Shown: in pieces, positions 47,886 through 55,751 of the stretch | Layout: each line of letters starts with the position of its first letter | Numbering within the stretch: the stretch's first letter is position 1 | Assembly (NCBI RefSeq): GCF_000427825.1 | Contig: NZ_ATYT01000003.1 | Coordinates: 62,001 to 126,000 of the forward strand | Direction: 5' to 3' | Length of the DNA: 64,000 bases | DNA from: Thermocrispum municipale DSM 44069 | GTDB lineage: Bacteria > Actinomycetota > Actinomycetes > Mycobacteriales > Pseudonocardiaceae | Notes under the pieces: generated by a model | Seen by the model: only the letters and a program-made list of their open reading frames with translations | What the model was told of the DNA's origin: nothing | The model's database searches: none | Made by a program: the position numbers and the translations under genes

Positions 47886-49564
47886 GCGGCGACTGGGGTC
47901 CGCGCGAGGAGATCGCCTCGCTCGCCGACGAGCTGGTGGCCGCCCGGTTCGAGGCCTACCCGATCGAGGCGTCACTGCTGGGCTTGCCCGGTCCGCACCA
48001 CCGGCTCACCGACTACTCCGAGCAGGCACGGCAACGGACCAAGAACGCGGTGCTGGCCATCGCGCGGGCGGCCACGGCGGTGGATCCGACCGTGCTGACC
48101 GAGCAGGAGCGGATCACCCGCGAACTGATCGTGCAGCAGGCGGTGGCGCTTGCCGCGGAGATCGAGGTCCGCAGTGAGGAGTTCTCGGTCAGCGACGGCC
48201 TGTCCTCGCCCGCGTTGTGGCCGCTGGTGGCCCTGCCGATCATCACGGTGACCGACGGCGAGCTGGCCGAGGGGTATCTCGAGCGGCTGGCGGCGCTGCC
48301 GCGCTACCTGGAGACGATGGCCGAGCGCCAGCGCGCCGGGGTCGAGCACGGGCTGGCGCCGCCGGGATTCCTGGTACGGGGCGGGATCGCCTACGTCGAG
48401 CGCTACCTGAACGCGCATCACGACCCGCTGCGCGCGGTGACTCCCCAGGTCGAGGTCAGCGGCTTCGAGCAGCGTCGCGACGCGCTGGTCACCGACGTGG
48501 TGCGGCCGGCGTATGCCCGCTACCGCCAGTTCCTGGTGGATGAGCTGCTTCCTGCGGCGCGGCCGGACGGGCAATCGGGTCTGTGGTGGCAGCCGGAGGG
48601 CGAAACGCGCTATGCGGCGCTGATCCGCGTGTACACCACGACGGACCGGCCAGCCGAGGAGCTGCACCAGTCCGGTCTGGACATCCTGGACAAGCTCAAC
48701 GCCGAATATGCCGCGCTGGGCAAGAAGGTGTTCGGCACGACGTCGATCGACGAGATCTTCCAGCGCCTCCGCACTGATCCGGGGCTGCGCTGGACCGACG
48801 GCGACGAGATGTTGCGAGCCGCCAGGGACGCGATCGTGCGGGCGGAGAAGGCCGTGCCGTCGTGGTTCGGCCACGTCCCGACGAACCACATCGAGGTTCG
48901 CCCGGTACCTCCGGCCGAGGCGAGCGGCGGATCGACGGCTTTCTACACGCCACCACCGTTGGACGGCTCCCGCCCGGGCATCTACAACCTCAACGTGACC
49001 GATGCCCAGCAGCGCTATCGGTACCTGTCCGAGGCCATCGCGTTCCACGAGGCGATCCCGGGGCACCACTTCCAGGTCACCACCGCACGTGGTCTTCGTG
49101 ACCTCCCGTTGCTGCGGCGGATCGCCACCGTGGACGCCTACGACGAAGGCTGGGCGGTCTACGCCGAGCGGCTCGCGGACGAGATGGGGCTGTACACCGA
49201 CGACCTGGCCAGGCTGGGCATGTTGGTGCAGGACTCGATGCGCGCCGCTCGCCTGGTGGTCGACACCGGTCTGCATGCGCAGGGCTGGAGCCGCGAGCGA
49301 GCGGTCACCTTCCTGCGCGAGCGCACACCGATGGCGCCGTTGGAGATCGAGGCTGAGGTGGACCGGTACGCCGCGGTACCCGCCCAGGCGCTGTCGTACA
49401 TGGTCGGGCGCCTGGAGATCCAACGCCTCCGGGCAGGCGCGCAGGCGCGACTGGGCGAGCGGTTCGACATCAGGGAGTTCCACGACGTCCTGCTGAGCGC
49501 CGGTCCGCTGCCGATGTCGATCCTCGAACAGGTGGTGCAGGACTGGGTGACCGGCCTGGCGTGA
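47882..49564 (+). CDS. DUF885 family putative metallopeptidase (second of a tandem pair)
   Basis: 560 residues. The ATG overlaps the stop of the first paralogue. A longer open frame reaching 47186 lies inside that gene and is discarded. The same hallmark blocks are present: FHEAIPGHHFQV, DEGWAVYAERLADEMGLYTDD, LVVDTGLHAQGWS and ALSYMVGRLEI, each close to the equivalent in the upstream protein. The N-terminal halves are more divergent, so the two probably differ in substrate. The pair is co-translated. A small inverted repeat follows the stop. Confidence 0.88.
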   Translation: MSGDWGPREEIASLADELVAARFEAYPIEASLLGLPGPHHRLTDYSEQARQRTKNAVLAIARAATAVDPTVLTEQERITRELIVQQAVALAAEIEVRSEEFSVSDGLSSPALWPLVALPIITVTDGELAEGYLERLAALPRYLETMAERQRAGVEHGLAPPGFLVRGGIAYVERYLNAHHDPLRAVTPQVEVSGFEQRRDALVTDVVRPAYARYRQFLVDELLPAARPDGQSGLWWQPEGETRYAALIRVYTTTDRPAEELHQSGLDILDKLNAEYAALGKKVFGTTSIDEIFQRLRTDPGLRWTDGDEMLRAARDAIVRAEKAVPSWFGHVPTNHIEVRPVPPAEASGGSTAFYTPPPLDGSRPGIYNLNVTDAQQRYRYLSEAIAFHEAIPGHHFQVTTARGLRDLPLLRRIATVDAYDEGWAVYAERLADEMGLYTDDLARLGMLVQDSMRAARLVVDTGLHAQGWSRERAVTFLRERTPMAPLEIEAEVDRYAAVPAQALSYMVGRLEIQRLRAGAQARLGERFDIREFHDVLLSAGPLPMSILEQVVQDWVTGLA

Positions 49565-49633
49565 CGGCGTCCGGGAACGGGACTGGACGATCGACGTCCT
49601 GTCGGCGGGGGCAGACGATCGCCCTGGCGTGAT

Positions 49634-49654
49634 GTGCCGCGAACATTGCGGCAC
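49634..49654. terminator. small stem-loop between convergent genes
   Basis: GTGCCGC (49634-49640) and GCGGCAC (49648-49654) form a perfect 7-bp stem with a 7-base loop between the DUF885 stop and the convergent DUF2993 stop. A plausible but weak terminator. Confidence 0.4.
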
Positions 49655-49676
49655 CGGACACACCGACCGCGGTGTT

Positions 49677-50306
49677 TCACACCGGGAGCAGGTCGACCGT
49701 GCCGGAGAAGCGCATGGCGCCGTCCAACGGCTCGATCTCCTCCACCAGCGCGCCCGCGGGCAGTTCGGGCAACTCGAACGTGCGGCCGACGCGGACGAGT
49801 TGGTCGAGTAGCGGGCTGGGGGTCAGCTTCGGCAGTGCGATGTCGATGCCGAACCGGTCCAACAACGGCACCTTCGGGGGCGCCGTCGGGGCCACGTGCA
49901 CCTTGTGCGGGCCTTCCATGCGGACCACCGTCGCGATCGGCAGGCCCGCGATGGTGTGCAGGGTGACGCCGTCCTCGGTGATCGTCAGCCGATCCACCCC
50001 GGGCGGCAGCGGGATCAGCGCGGTGAGCTGTCGTTCGCTGAGCTGGGCGGTGAACCGTGCTTCGCCGATGGACACGGTCGGTTTCCGCCAGGAGAGCCGC
50101 AGCCGTACGTCGTGCGCGACGACGTGCAGAACCTCGATCTTGCCGCCGTCGTCGTCGATCGGAACTCCTTCCGCGCGCAGTTCGACGCGGTCCACGTGCC
50201 GCTTGACGGCGTGTTTGGCCAACGTGCGCGGCGGCGGGTCCACCTCGACCCGGTCGGCCCGCAGCACGGTCATCAACGCTTGGCGCGTGGTCTCGAACAG
50301 GTTCAC
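49677..50306 (-). CDS. DUF2993 domain protein (LmeA-like lipid-binding fold)
   Basis: 209 residues from a GTG at 50306 (start not certain; only a weak ribosome site). Pattern of amphipathic beta strands: DRVELRAEGVPIDDDGGKIE, RLRLSWRKPTVSIGEARF, LTALIPLPPGVDRLTITEDG. This matches DUF2993, whose mycobacterial member LmeA is a phospholipid-binding periplasmic protein. No signal peptide is visible here, so the location is open. It lies alone on the minus strand between the DUF885 pair and the SRPBCC gene. Confidence 0.75.
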   Translation of the reverse strand: MNLFETTRQALMTVLRADRVEVDPPPRTLAKHAVKRHVDRVELRAEGVPIDDDGGKIEVLHVVAHDVRLRLSWRKPTVSIGEARFTAQLSERQLTALIPLPPGVDRLTITEDGVTLHTIAGLPIATVVRMEGPHKVHVAPTAPPKVPLLDRFGIDIALPKLTPSPLLDQLVRVGRTFELPELPAGALVEEIEPLDGAMRFSGTVDLLPV

Positions 50307-50415
50307 GGGACATCCGGCAGGAAGGGATCGGCGAGCCAGGCGAGTATACGAGCCCGTTCGGTGATCCTGCCGCGCTTGCTGATGCCGCTCACCTCGGTTG
50401 TGGGATGCTGCACAC

Positions 50416-50823
50416 GTGGCTGAGCAGTCAGACGCTGTGCCGGAGACGCCCGCGATCGACCTGGTGGACGAGACGTTCATCGCGGTGCCCCCGGCCACTG
50501 TGGCGGCGGTGTTCAAGGATCCGCGTGCGTGGCGGCGGTACTGGCCCGACCTGCAGCTGACCGTCTACGCCGACCGGGGCGACGAAGGCCTGCGGTGGAC
50601 CGTCACCGGGGCGTTGGTCGGCACCATGGAGGTGTGGTGCGAGCAGGTGCTGGACGGGACGGTGCTGCACTACTTCCTGCGCGCCAGCCCGCCCGGCAAG
50701 TACACCCGGCGCCAGCTGGCCCGCGCCGCCGATCGGCGCGCCAGGGCCGCCAAACAGCTGGCGTTGAGCCTGAAGCAGACCCTGGAAGACGGCAGGCGCC
50801 CCGGGGTGCCGCCGAAGCTGTAG
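50416..50823 (+). CDS. SRPBCC (START/polyketide cyclase-like) family protein
   Basis: 135 residues from a GTG at 50416; GATGCT lies 6 bases upstream and no ribosome site is present. The helix-grip fold pattern is visible: DLVDETFIAVPPATVAAVFKDPRAW, the central strands TVTGALVGTMEVWCEQVLDG, and a C-terminal helix rich in Arg, Ala and Lys (RRQLARAADRRARAAKQLALSLKQTLE). Such proteins bind hydrophobic ligands in a deep cavity; the ligand is unknown. It begins a run of plus-strand genes (phosphoesterase, second SRPBCC protein, ArsA-like ATPase) that resembles the mycobacterial Rv2184c-Rv2185c region. Confidence 0.85.
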   Translation: MAEQSDAVPETPAIDLVDETFIAVPPATVAAVFKDPRAWRRYWPDLQLTVYADRGDEGLRWTVTGALVGTMEVWCEQVLDGTVLHYFLRASPPGKYTRRQLARAADRRARAAKQLALSLKQTLEDGRRPGVPPKL

Positions 50824-50836
50824 CGAGAGGATCCGC

Positions 50837-51634
50837 GTGCGAGTCCACATCGTGTCCGACGTTCATGGCAACGCCAAGGCCTTGGCGCGCGCCGCCGACC
50901 GGGCGGACGCGCTGGTCGTCCTGGGCGACCTGCTGGACTTCGTCGACTACCACGACCATTCGCGGGGGATCCTGGGCATGCTGTTCGGCGCGGAGAAGGT
51001 CGCCGTGTTCGCCCAGCTACGGGCGAAAGGTGACCGGGAGCGAACGGTGGCGTACTCCCGCTCGTTGTGGGACAGTCTGCGCGACCCGGCCGGCGCGGTC
51101 GAGGAGGCCATTCGCGCTCAATACGAGGAGATGTTCGGCGTGCTCAACGCGTGCCCGGTGCCGGTGTACGCCACGCCGGGCAATGTCGACCTGCCGTCGC
51201 TGTGGCCGGAGTACGCGGGGGAGAACGTGCAGGTGATCGACGGCGGCGTGGCGACCATCGGCGGGCTCCGTTTCGGCTTCGTCGGCGGGACGTTGCGGCC
51301 GCCGGGCTATCGCCCGCGGTCGAAGGCTGCCTGGCGGCCGTACATGCGCAGCGCCGACGAGTTCGCCGCCGGCCTGGAGTCGATGGGCGAGGTCGACGTG
51401 TTGTGCACGCACATCCCGCCGCACGTGCCGGAGTTGACCTACGACGTGGTGGCGCGCCGCGTGGAGCCGGGCTCGGCCGGCGTGGCCGAAGCGATCCGGC
51501 GGCACCAGCCGCGGTGGTCGGTGTTCGGGCATGTCCATCAGCCGCTGGCTGCCCGCATGCGTATCGGCCGCACCGAGTGCTGCAACGTGGGGCACTTCCG
51601 GCAGCGCGAGCAGCCGTTCGTGCTCAGGTGGTAG
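50837..51634 (+). CDS. calcineurin-like metallophosphoesterase
   Basis: 265 residues from a GTG at 50837, 13 bp after the SRPBCC gene, with GAGAGGA upstream. The metal-binding motifs are all visible: SDVHGN, VVLGDLLDFVD, PGNVD (usually GNHD, here Val for His), a later His in CTHIPPH, and GHVHQP. The replacement of the GNHD histidine by Val removes a residue that normally protonates the leaving group, so catalysis may be altered, although this variant occurs in some families. The substrate is unknown. Cytoplasmic. A 14-bp palindrome follows the stop. Confidence 0.85.
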   Translation: MRVHIVSDVHGNAKALARAADRADALVVLGDLLDFVDYHDHSRGILGMLFGAEKVAVFAQLRAKGDRERTVAYSRSLWDSLRDPAGAVEEAIRAQYEEMFGVLNACPVPVYATPGNVDLPSLWPEYAGENVQVIDGGVATIGGLRFGFVGGTLRPPGYRPRSKAAWRPYMRSADEFAAGLESMGEVDVLCTHIPPHVPELTYDVVARRVEPGSAGVAEAIRRHQPRWSVFGHVHQPLAARMRIGRTECCNVGHFRQREQPFVLRW

Positions 51635-51645
51635 CGCCGCGGGCC

Positions 51646-51659
51646 GCCCGCCGGCGGGC
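51646..51659. terminator. GC-rich palindrome after the phosphoesterase gene
   Basis: GCCCGCCGGCGGGC is a perfect 14-bp palindrome 11 bp after the stop; as RNA it gives a 5-bp stem with a 4-base loop, extended weakly by flanking G and C. A weak terminator candidate before the leaderless-type promoter of the next gene. Confidence 0.4.
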
Positions 51660-51769
51660 CCGAGCGGCTCATCGGCGGCCAGTGGGTTGACGTTTCGTCG
51701 GCGTAACTGCTCGCGCCGCGAGCCCCTGCCTGTCATCGCAGTCGCCCGACGCACAGTACGCTGCTGTAC

Positions 51770-52213
51770 ATGCCCGATGAGTCGACCCAGTCGATCGTGG
51801 TCGACGCGCCTGCCGAGCGGATCATGGCGGTGATCGCCGACCTGGAGTCCTACCCCGAGTGGGCCAAGGCGGTGCGCCGGACCGAGGTGCTGGAGCGTGA
51901 TGACCAAGGCCGGGCGTCCCGGGTGAAATTCACCCTCGACGCGGGCCCGGTTCAAGACGTGTACACGCTGGTCTACGACTGGGCGCCGGATGGCCTGCGG
52001 GTCAACTGGCACCTGGTGCAAGGCCAGATGCAGCGCGCGCAGAGCGGCGAGTACGCGCTGCGCCCGCTGGGGGACGGTACGTCCACCGAGGTCACCTACA
52101 CATTGTCGGTCGAGCTGGCGCTGCCGATGATCGGTCTGCTGCGCCGCAAGGCGGAGAAGGTGATCATGGACATCGCGCTGAAGGAGCTCAAGCGCCGAGC
52201 AGAGTCGAGCTGA
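51770..52213 (+). CDS. SRPBCC family protein, Rv2185c-like
   Basis: 147 residues, matching the actinobacterial family of M. tuberculosis Rv2185c (TB16.3). Features: STQSIVVDAPAERIMAVIADLESYPEWA, the typical START-like first strand and helix; strands WHLVQGQMQRAQSGEYALRP; and a C-terminal helix LLRRKAEKVIMDIALKELKRRAE. It is thought to bind a hydrophobic molecule; the ligand is unknown. TACGCT (51757-51762) lies 7 bases before the ATG, a leaderless promoter pattern. The ArsA-like ATPase gene follows 14 bp later, the same pairing as in mycobacteria. Confidence 0.88.
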   Translation: MPDESTQSIVVDAPAERIMAVIADLESYPEWAKAVRRTEVLERDDQGRASRVKFTLDAGPVQDVYTLVYDWAPDGLRVNWHLVQGQMQRAQSGEYALRPLGDGTSTEVTYTLSVELALPMIGLLRRKAEKVIMDIALKELKRRAESS

Positions 52214-52227
52214 GGGGGCGGCGAGAC

Positions 52228-53406
52228 GTGCGGTTGTTGCTGTTCACCGGGAAGGGCGGCGTCGGGAAGACGACGTTGGCCGCGGCGACGGGTGCCACGC
52301 TCGCCTCACACGGACGCCGGACGTTGGTGATCTCCACCGATCCGGCGCATTCGCTGGCCGACGCCTACGGTGTGCCGCTCGGGCCGGAGCCGAAAGAGGT
52401 CACCCGGCGCCTGGACGGCGTGCAGATCGACTCCCGCCATCTGGTCGACGCGGCGTGGGAGGAGCTGCGGCGGCAGCTGCGGGACGCCCTGGCGGGCGCG
52501 GGTCTGGACGCGCTGGACGCCGAAGAGCTGACCGTGCTGCCCGGCATCGACGAACTGCTGGCGTTGACCGAGGTCCGCAGGCTGGCGATGACCAAGCACT
52601 GGCACAGCGTGGTGGTGGACTGCGGCCCGACGGCCGAGACACTGCGGCTGCTGGCGCTGCCCGAGGCCATCGCGGCCTACTTGCGCCGCCTCTACGGCTG
52701 GCAGCCGTGGCAGGGCTCGTCCAGTCGCACCAAGCGCGGCGTGGCGAGCTCGGTGGCCCAGCTCGGCAGACATCTGGAAAGCCTGCGCGATCTGCTCACC
52801 GACCACGAGATCACCTCGGTCCGCCTGGTGCTCACCCCGGAGCGCGTCGTGGTGGCCGAAACCCGCCGGACCCTGACCGCGCTGGCGCTGCGCGGCATCA
52901 AGGTGGACGGCCTGATCGCCAACCGGCTGATGCCCGCGCCGGGCATGTGGCGCGGTGGCGCGGCCAGTTGGCTGCGGGCCCGGCGCAAGCAGCAGGACGA
53001 AGTGCTCGCCGAGCTGCGCGGCGTCGGCATGCCCGAGCTGACCCTCGTCGAGCATCGGGCCGAGGAACCGGTCGGCCTGGACGCGCTGGCGGACATCTCG
53101 CAGCAGCTCTACCGCGGCGGCGACCCACTGGCCCCGATGGGCGAGGCCAAGGACCACGGCGAAGCCGCGATGATGCACATCACCGCCAACCCCCGCGGCG
53201 GTTACCGGCTGCGGATCGCGGTGCCGCTGGATCCCGGCACCGACGTCGATCTGGCCAGGGTGGACGATGATTTGGCCATCACAATCGACGGTTTCCGCCG
53301 GTTGGTGGCTCTGCCCAGGCTGTTACGATCCTGCGCGGTCGTGGGCGCGGAATCCGACGCCGAAGGCATAGTGGTCCACTTGGGCGAACCGGAGGAGATC
53401 CGATGA
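52228..53406 (+). CDS. ArsA/GET3-like P-loop ATPase with C-terminal HSP20-like domain
   Basis: 392 residues. The deviant Walker A motif FTGKGGVGKTTL (6-17) is typical of the ArsA/MinD/GET3 class, with switch motif STDPAHSLADAYG. Residues 330-392 form a small all-beta domain (LRIAVPLDPGTDVDLARVDDDLAITIDG) like the ArsA HSP20-like domain. The usual ArsA duplication is absent, so it should work as a dimer. The mycobacterial homologue is Rv2184c. Role in tail-anchored protein or envelope biogenesis is conjecture; no arsenic resistance genes are near. GTG start at 52228, 14 bp after the SRPBCC gene. Its stop overlaps the next start (ATGA). Confidence 0.88.
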   Translation: MRLLLFTGKGGVGKTTLAAATGATLASHGRRTLVISTDPAHSLADAYGVPLGPEPKEVTRRLDGVQIDSRHLVDAAWEELRRQLRDALAGAGLDALDAEELTVLPGIDELLALTEVRRLAMTKHWHSVVVDCGPTAETLRLLALPEAIAAYLRRLYGWQPWQGSSSRTKRGVASSVAQLGRHLESLRDLLTDHEITSVRLVLTPERVVVAETRRTLTALALRGIKVDGLIANRLMPAPGMWRGGAASWLRARRKQQDEVLAELRGVGMPELTLVEHRAEEPVGLDALADISQQLYRGGDPLAPMGEAKDHGEAAMMHITANPRGGYRLRIAVPLDPGTDVDLARVDDDLAITIDGFRRLVALPRLLRSCAVVGAESDAEGIVVHLGEPEEIR

Positions 53407-53897
53407 GCACTGCTGGGTCCGACGAAACGGACACCGCGGCCGCGGGGACCCTCGGTCACGAGTTGCGGCTGCTCATCGAGATGATCATCGAGCGATCCGC
53501 GCCATGGCTGGAGCGGCTCCGCACGGGTGAGTCCGACGGCTTGGAGCACTCGGCGGAGCGGCACTGTGTTGGTTGGTGTCCCATCTGCACCGCGGCCACC
53601 ATTGCCAAGAGCCAGGGTCCGGAGTTCAGCGCTCGGGCGTGCGAACAGGCTGCCCAGGCCGTCTCCCTGCTCCGCGCGGTGTTGGCCGACCGCTGGCATC
53701 CGGAACAGGGTGTGCACATGCCGGGATTCGACCCGCGGACTTCCGACGGCCCCACGGCGACGGACGCTGCGCCGGAGTCGGAGCCGGAGGCCACGCCTGC
53801 CGCCGAGGCGTCGGCGAACGGAAGCCGGCGCCGTTCCTCCCCGCGCGTACAGCGTGTCGCGGTGCGGAAGTCCGAGAACGGGGAGCGACTGCGCTGA
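53403..53897 (+). CDS. small Cys-motif protein coupled to ArsA and glucokinase genes
   Basis: 164 residues. The ATG overlaps the ArsA-like gene stop and the gene's own stop TGA overlaps the glucokinase start, so it is translationally coupled on both sides. The N-terminal half is helical (LGHELRLLIEMIIERSAPW) with HCVGWCPIC, a possible CxxC metal or redox site, and a helix QAAQAVSLLRAVLADRW. The C-terminal 60 residues are disordered, rich in Ala, Glu, Ser and Arg. It resembles the small conserved protein encoded immediately upstream of Streptomyces glkA. Function unknown. Confidence 0.75.
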   Translation: MSTAGSDETDTAAAGTLGHELRLLIEMIIERSAPWLERLRTGESDGLEHSAERHCVGWCPICTAATIAKSQGPEFSARACEQAAQAVSLLRAVLADRWHPEQGVHMPGFDPRTSDGPTATDAAPESEPEATPAAEASANGSRRRSSPRVQRVAVRKSENGERLR

Positions 53898-54886
53898 ACA
53901 CAGTCACGATTGGGGTCGACGTCGGAGGAACGAGCGTTCGGGCCGGAGTTGTCGATGAGCGGGGTGCGATCATCGACAGTTGCCGGGTCGCGACGCCGGA
54001 CGACGAGACCGCGTTGGAAAAGGCCATCGTCGGGGTCATCGCGAAGCTGCGCCGGGAGCACCCGGTCGCCGCGGTCGGCCTGAGCGTCGCCGGGTTCGTC
54101 GCGCCGGACGGCAAGACCGTGCAGTTCGCGCCGCACCTGGCCTGGCGGCAGGTGCCGGTGGCGGCACGGATCTCGTCCCGCACCGAGCTTCCGGTGACGC
54201 TGGAGCACGACGCGAACGCCGCGGCGCTGGCCGAGTACGTCTACGGAGCAGCAGCGGGAGCGTCGGTCGTCACGCTGGTGGCGTTGGGGACCGGAATCGG
54301 ATGCGGCCTGCTGCTCGACGGCGAGATCTATCGCGGGGCCCATGGGGTGGCCCCCGAACTGGGTCATCTGCGCCTGGTGCCGGACGGCCGCCAGTGCTCG
54401 TGCGGCAAGCGCGGCTGCTGGGAGCGGTACTGCAGTGGGACCGCGCTGGCCATGACGGCGCTCGAGCTGCTGTCGCGCTACCCGGGCCGGTCGACCGTGC
54501 TGGCCAGGGAAGCCGCCGGCGATCCAGGTGCGGTCACCGGGCGGCGGGTCGCCGCGGCGGCACGGGACGGCGACGAGATCGGCATGATGGCGATGGCCGA
54601 CCTGGCCAGATGGCTGGGGGAGGGGCTGGCGCTGGTCGCCGACATCTACGACCCTGAAATCGTGGTGATCGCCGGTGGCGTGTCGGAGTCGGCGACGTTG
54701 TTCCTGGACGAAGCGCGGGAACACTACGCCAGGGTGGTGACAGGGGCGGGTAACCGGCCGCTGGCCAGGATCCGCACGGCGCAGCTGGGTGACGACGCCG
54801 CCATCGTCGGCGGGGCGCTGCTGGCCAGGGAGGCGGTCACCGGAGAACCGGGTGCGTGGAGAGGGCGAAGACTGCGGAATGGATGA
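53894..54886 (+). CDS. glkA: ROK family glucokinase, apparent CTG start
   Basis: ATP-dependent glucose 6-kinase; the Streptomyces orthologue GlkA also mediates carbon catabolite repression. 330 residues if translation starts at CTG 53894. The N-terminal phosphate motif IGVDVGGTSVRAG starts only five codons later, and no in-frame ATG, GTG or TTG lies near it. The first upstream one is far back in another gene. The CTG overlaps the previous stop (CTGA) and GGGGAG lies 8 bases before it. Other features: HDANAAA with the catalytic Asp, GAHGVAPELGHL, and the ROK zinc motif CSCGKRGCWE. Its stop overlaps the Nudix gene by 8 bp. Confidence 0.88.
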   Translation: MNTVTIGVDVGGTSVRAGVVDERGAIIDSCRVATPDDETALEKAIVGVIAKLRREHPVAAVGLSVAGFVAPDGKTVQFAPHLAWRQVPVAARISSRTELPVTLEHDANAAALAEYVYGAAAGASVVTLVALGTGIGCGLLLDGEIYRGAHGVAPELGHLRLVPDGRQCSCGKRGCWERYCSGTALAMTALELLSRYPGRSTVLAREAAGDPGAVTGRRVAAAARDGDEIGMMAMADLARWLGEGLALVADIYDPEIVVIAGGVSESATLFLDEAREHYARVVTGAGNRPLARIRTAQLGDDAAIVGGALLAREAVTGEPGAWRGRRLRNG

Positions 54887-55751
54887 CGGCGACGGCTTCG
54901 TCCGGTGTTCGTGCGGCCAGTGGCACTGGGGCAGGCACGGCGCCGCGGGGCTGTTGCTGAGCGATCCGAAGCGCGGCGTGCTGCTGCAGCACCGAGCGCG
55001 CTGGGTGCATCAAGGCCGCACGTGGGCGTTGCCCGGCGGTGCCATGCGGAGCACCGAGACGCCGTGGGACGCCGCGATCCGCGAAGCCCAGGAGGAAGCC
55101 GGAGTGCCGCCGGACGCGGTGCGGCCGACCGCGAGCGTGGTGGTCGATCACGGAAACTGGCGGTACACCACCGTGCTGGCCACGGTCCGTCGCCCGATTG
55201 CCGCTCGCGCGGTGTCCGCGGAAGCGGCAGGCATGCGCTGGGTGCAGCCGGACGAGGTCGCGGATTACCCGCTGCACAGCGAGTTCGCCAAAGCGTGGCC
55301 GACGCTGCGCGAGCAGCTCGGCCGCAAGCTGGTGCTGGTGGTGGACGCCGCCAACGTGGTGGGCTCGCGACCCGACGGTTGGTGGAAGGACCGGGCAGGA
55401 GCGGCCGCGCGTCTCCGGGACGAGCTGGCGCTGCTCGCTCGCTGCGGCGTACCCGCCGGCCACGACGCCCTGCCGGGTTGGGGGCAGTTCGGCTGGTGGC
55501 CGCACGTGACGCTGGTGGTGGAGGGAGCCGCACGCTCGACCGATCCGGTCGATGGCGTCGAGGTCGTCTCCGCTCCTCGCGACGGTGATTCGGCGATCGT
55601 CGACGAGGTCGAGCGGATTCGGGGCGAATGCGCAGACGATCACGTGGTCGTGGTGACCGCCGACCGGCAGCTGCGCGACCTGGTCGGCCGGGCAGGCGCG
55701 GCCGTCGTCGGGCCGGGGACGCTACACGCGATCCTGGACGGAGTGCGCTAG
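54879..55751 (+). CDS. Nudix hydrolase fused to a NYN/PIN-like nuclease domain
   Basis: 290 residues from the ATG 54879, overlapping the glucokinase stop by 8 bp. Residues 1-145 are a Nudix domain with a complete box (54-76: Gly54, Glu60, Arg68, Glu69, Glu72, Glu73, Gly75), so it should cleave a nucleoside diphosphate derivative. Residues 150-290 begin LVLVVDAANVVGSRPDGWW, with acidic Asp156 and Asn159, and later have DGDSAIVDEVERI and TADRQLRDLVGRAGA; this is the pattern of NYN/YacP-type RNases. An N-terminal RCSCGQWHWG stretch precedes the Nudix domain. A nucleotide/RNA surveillance role is inferred; the actual substrate is unknown. The gene ends directly next to the convergent psuG. Confidence 0.8.
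   Translation: MDDGDGFVRCSCGQWHWGRHGAAGLLLSDPKRGVLLQHRARWVHQGRTWALPGGAMRSTETPWDAAIREAQEEAGVPPDAVRPTASVVVDHGNWRYTTVLATVRRPIAARAVSAEAAGMRWVQPDEVADYPLHSEFAKAWPTLREQLGRKLVLVVDAANVVGSRPDGWWKDRAGAAARLRDELALLARCGVPAGHDALPGWGQFGWWPHVTLVVEGAARSTDPVDGVEVVSAPRDGDSAIVDEVERIRGECADDHVVVVTADRQLRDLVGRAGAAVVGPGTLHAILDGVR

Noticed and set aside
52228-53406. Arsenite export ATPase
   Set aside because: Single ATPase domain, no arsB, arsR or arsC near; matches the Rv2184c-type housekeeping paralogue.
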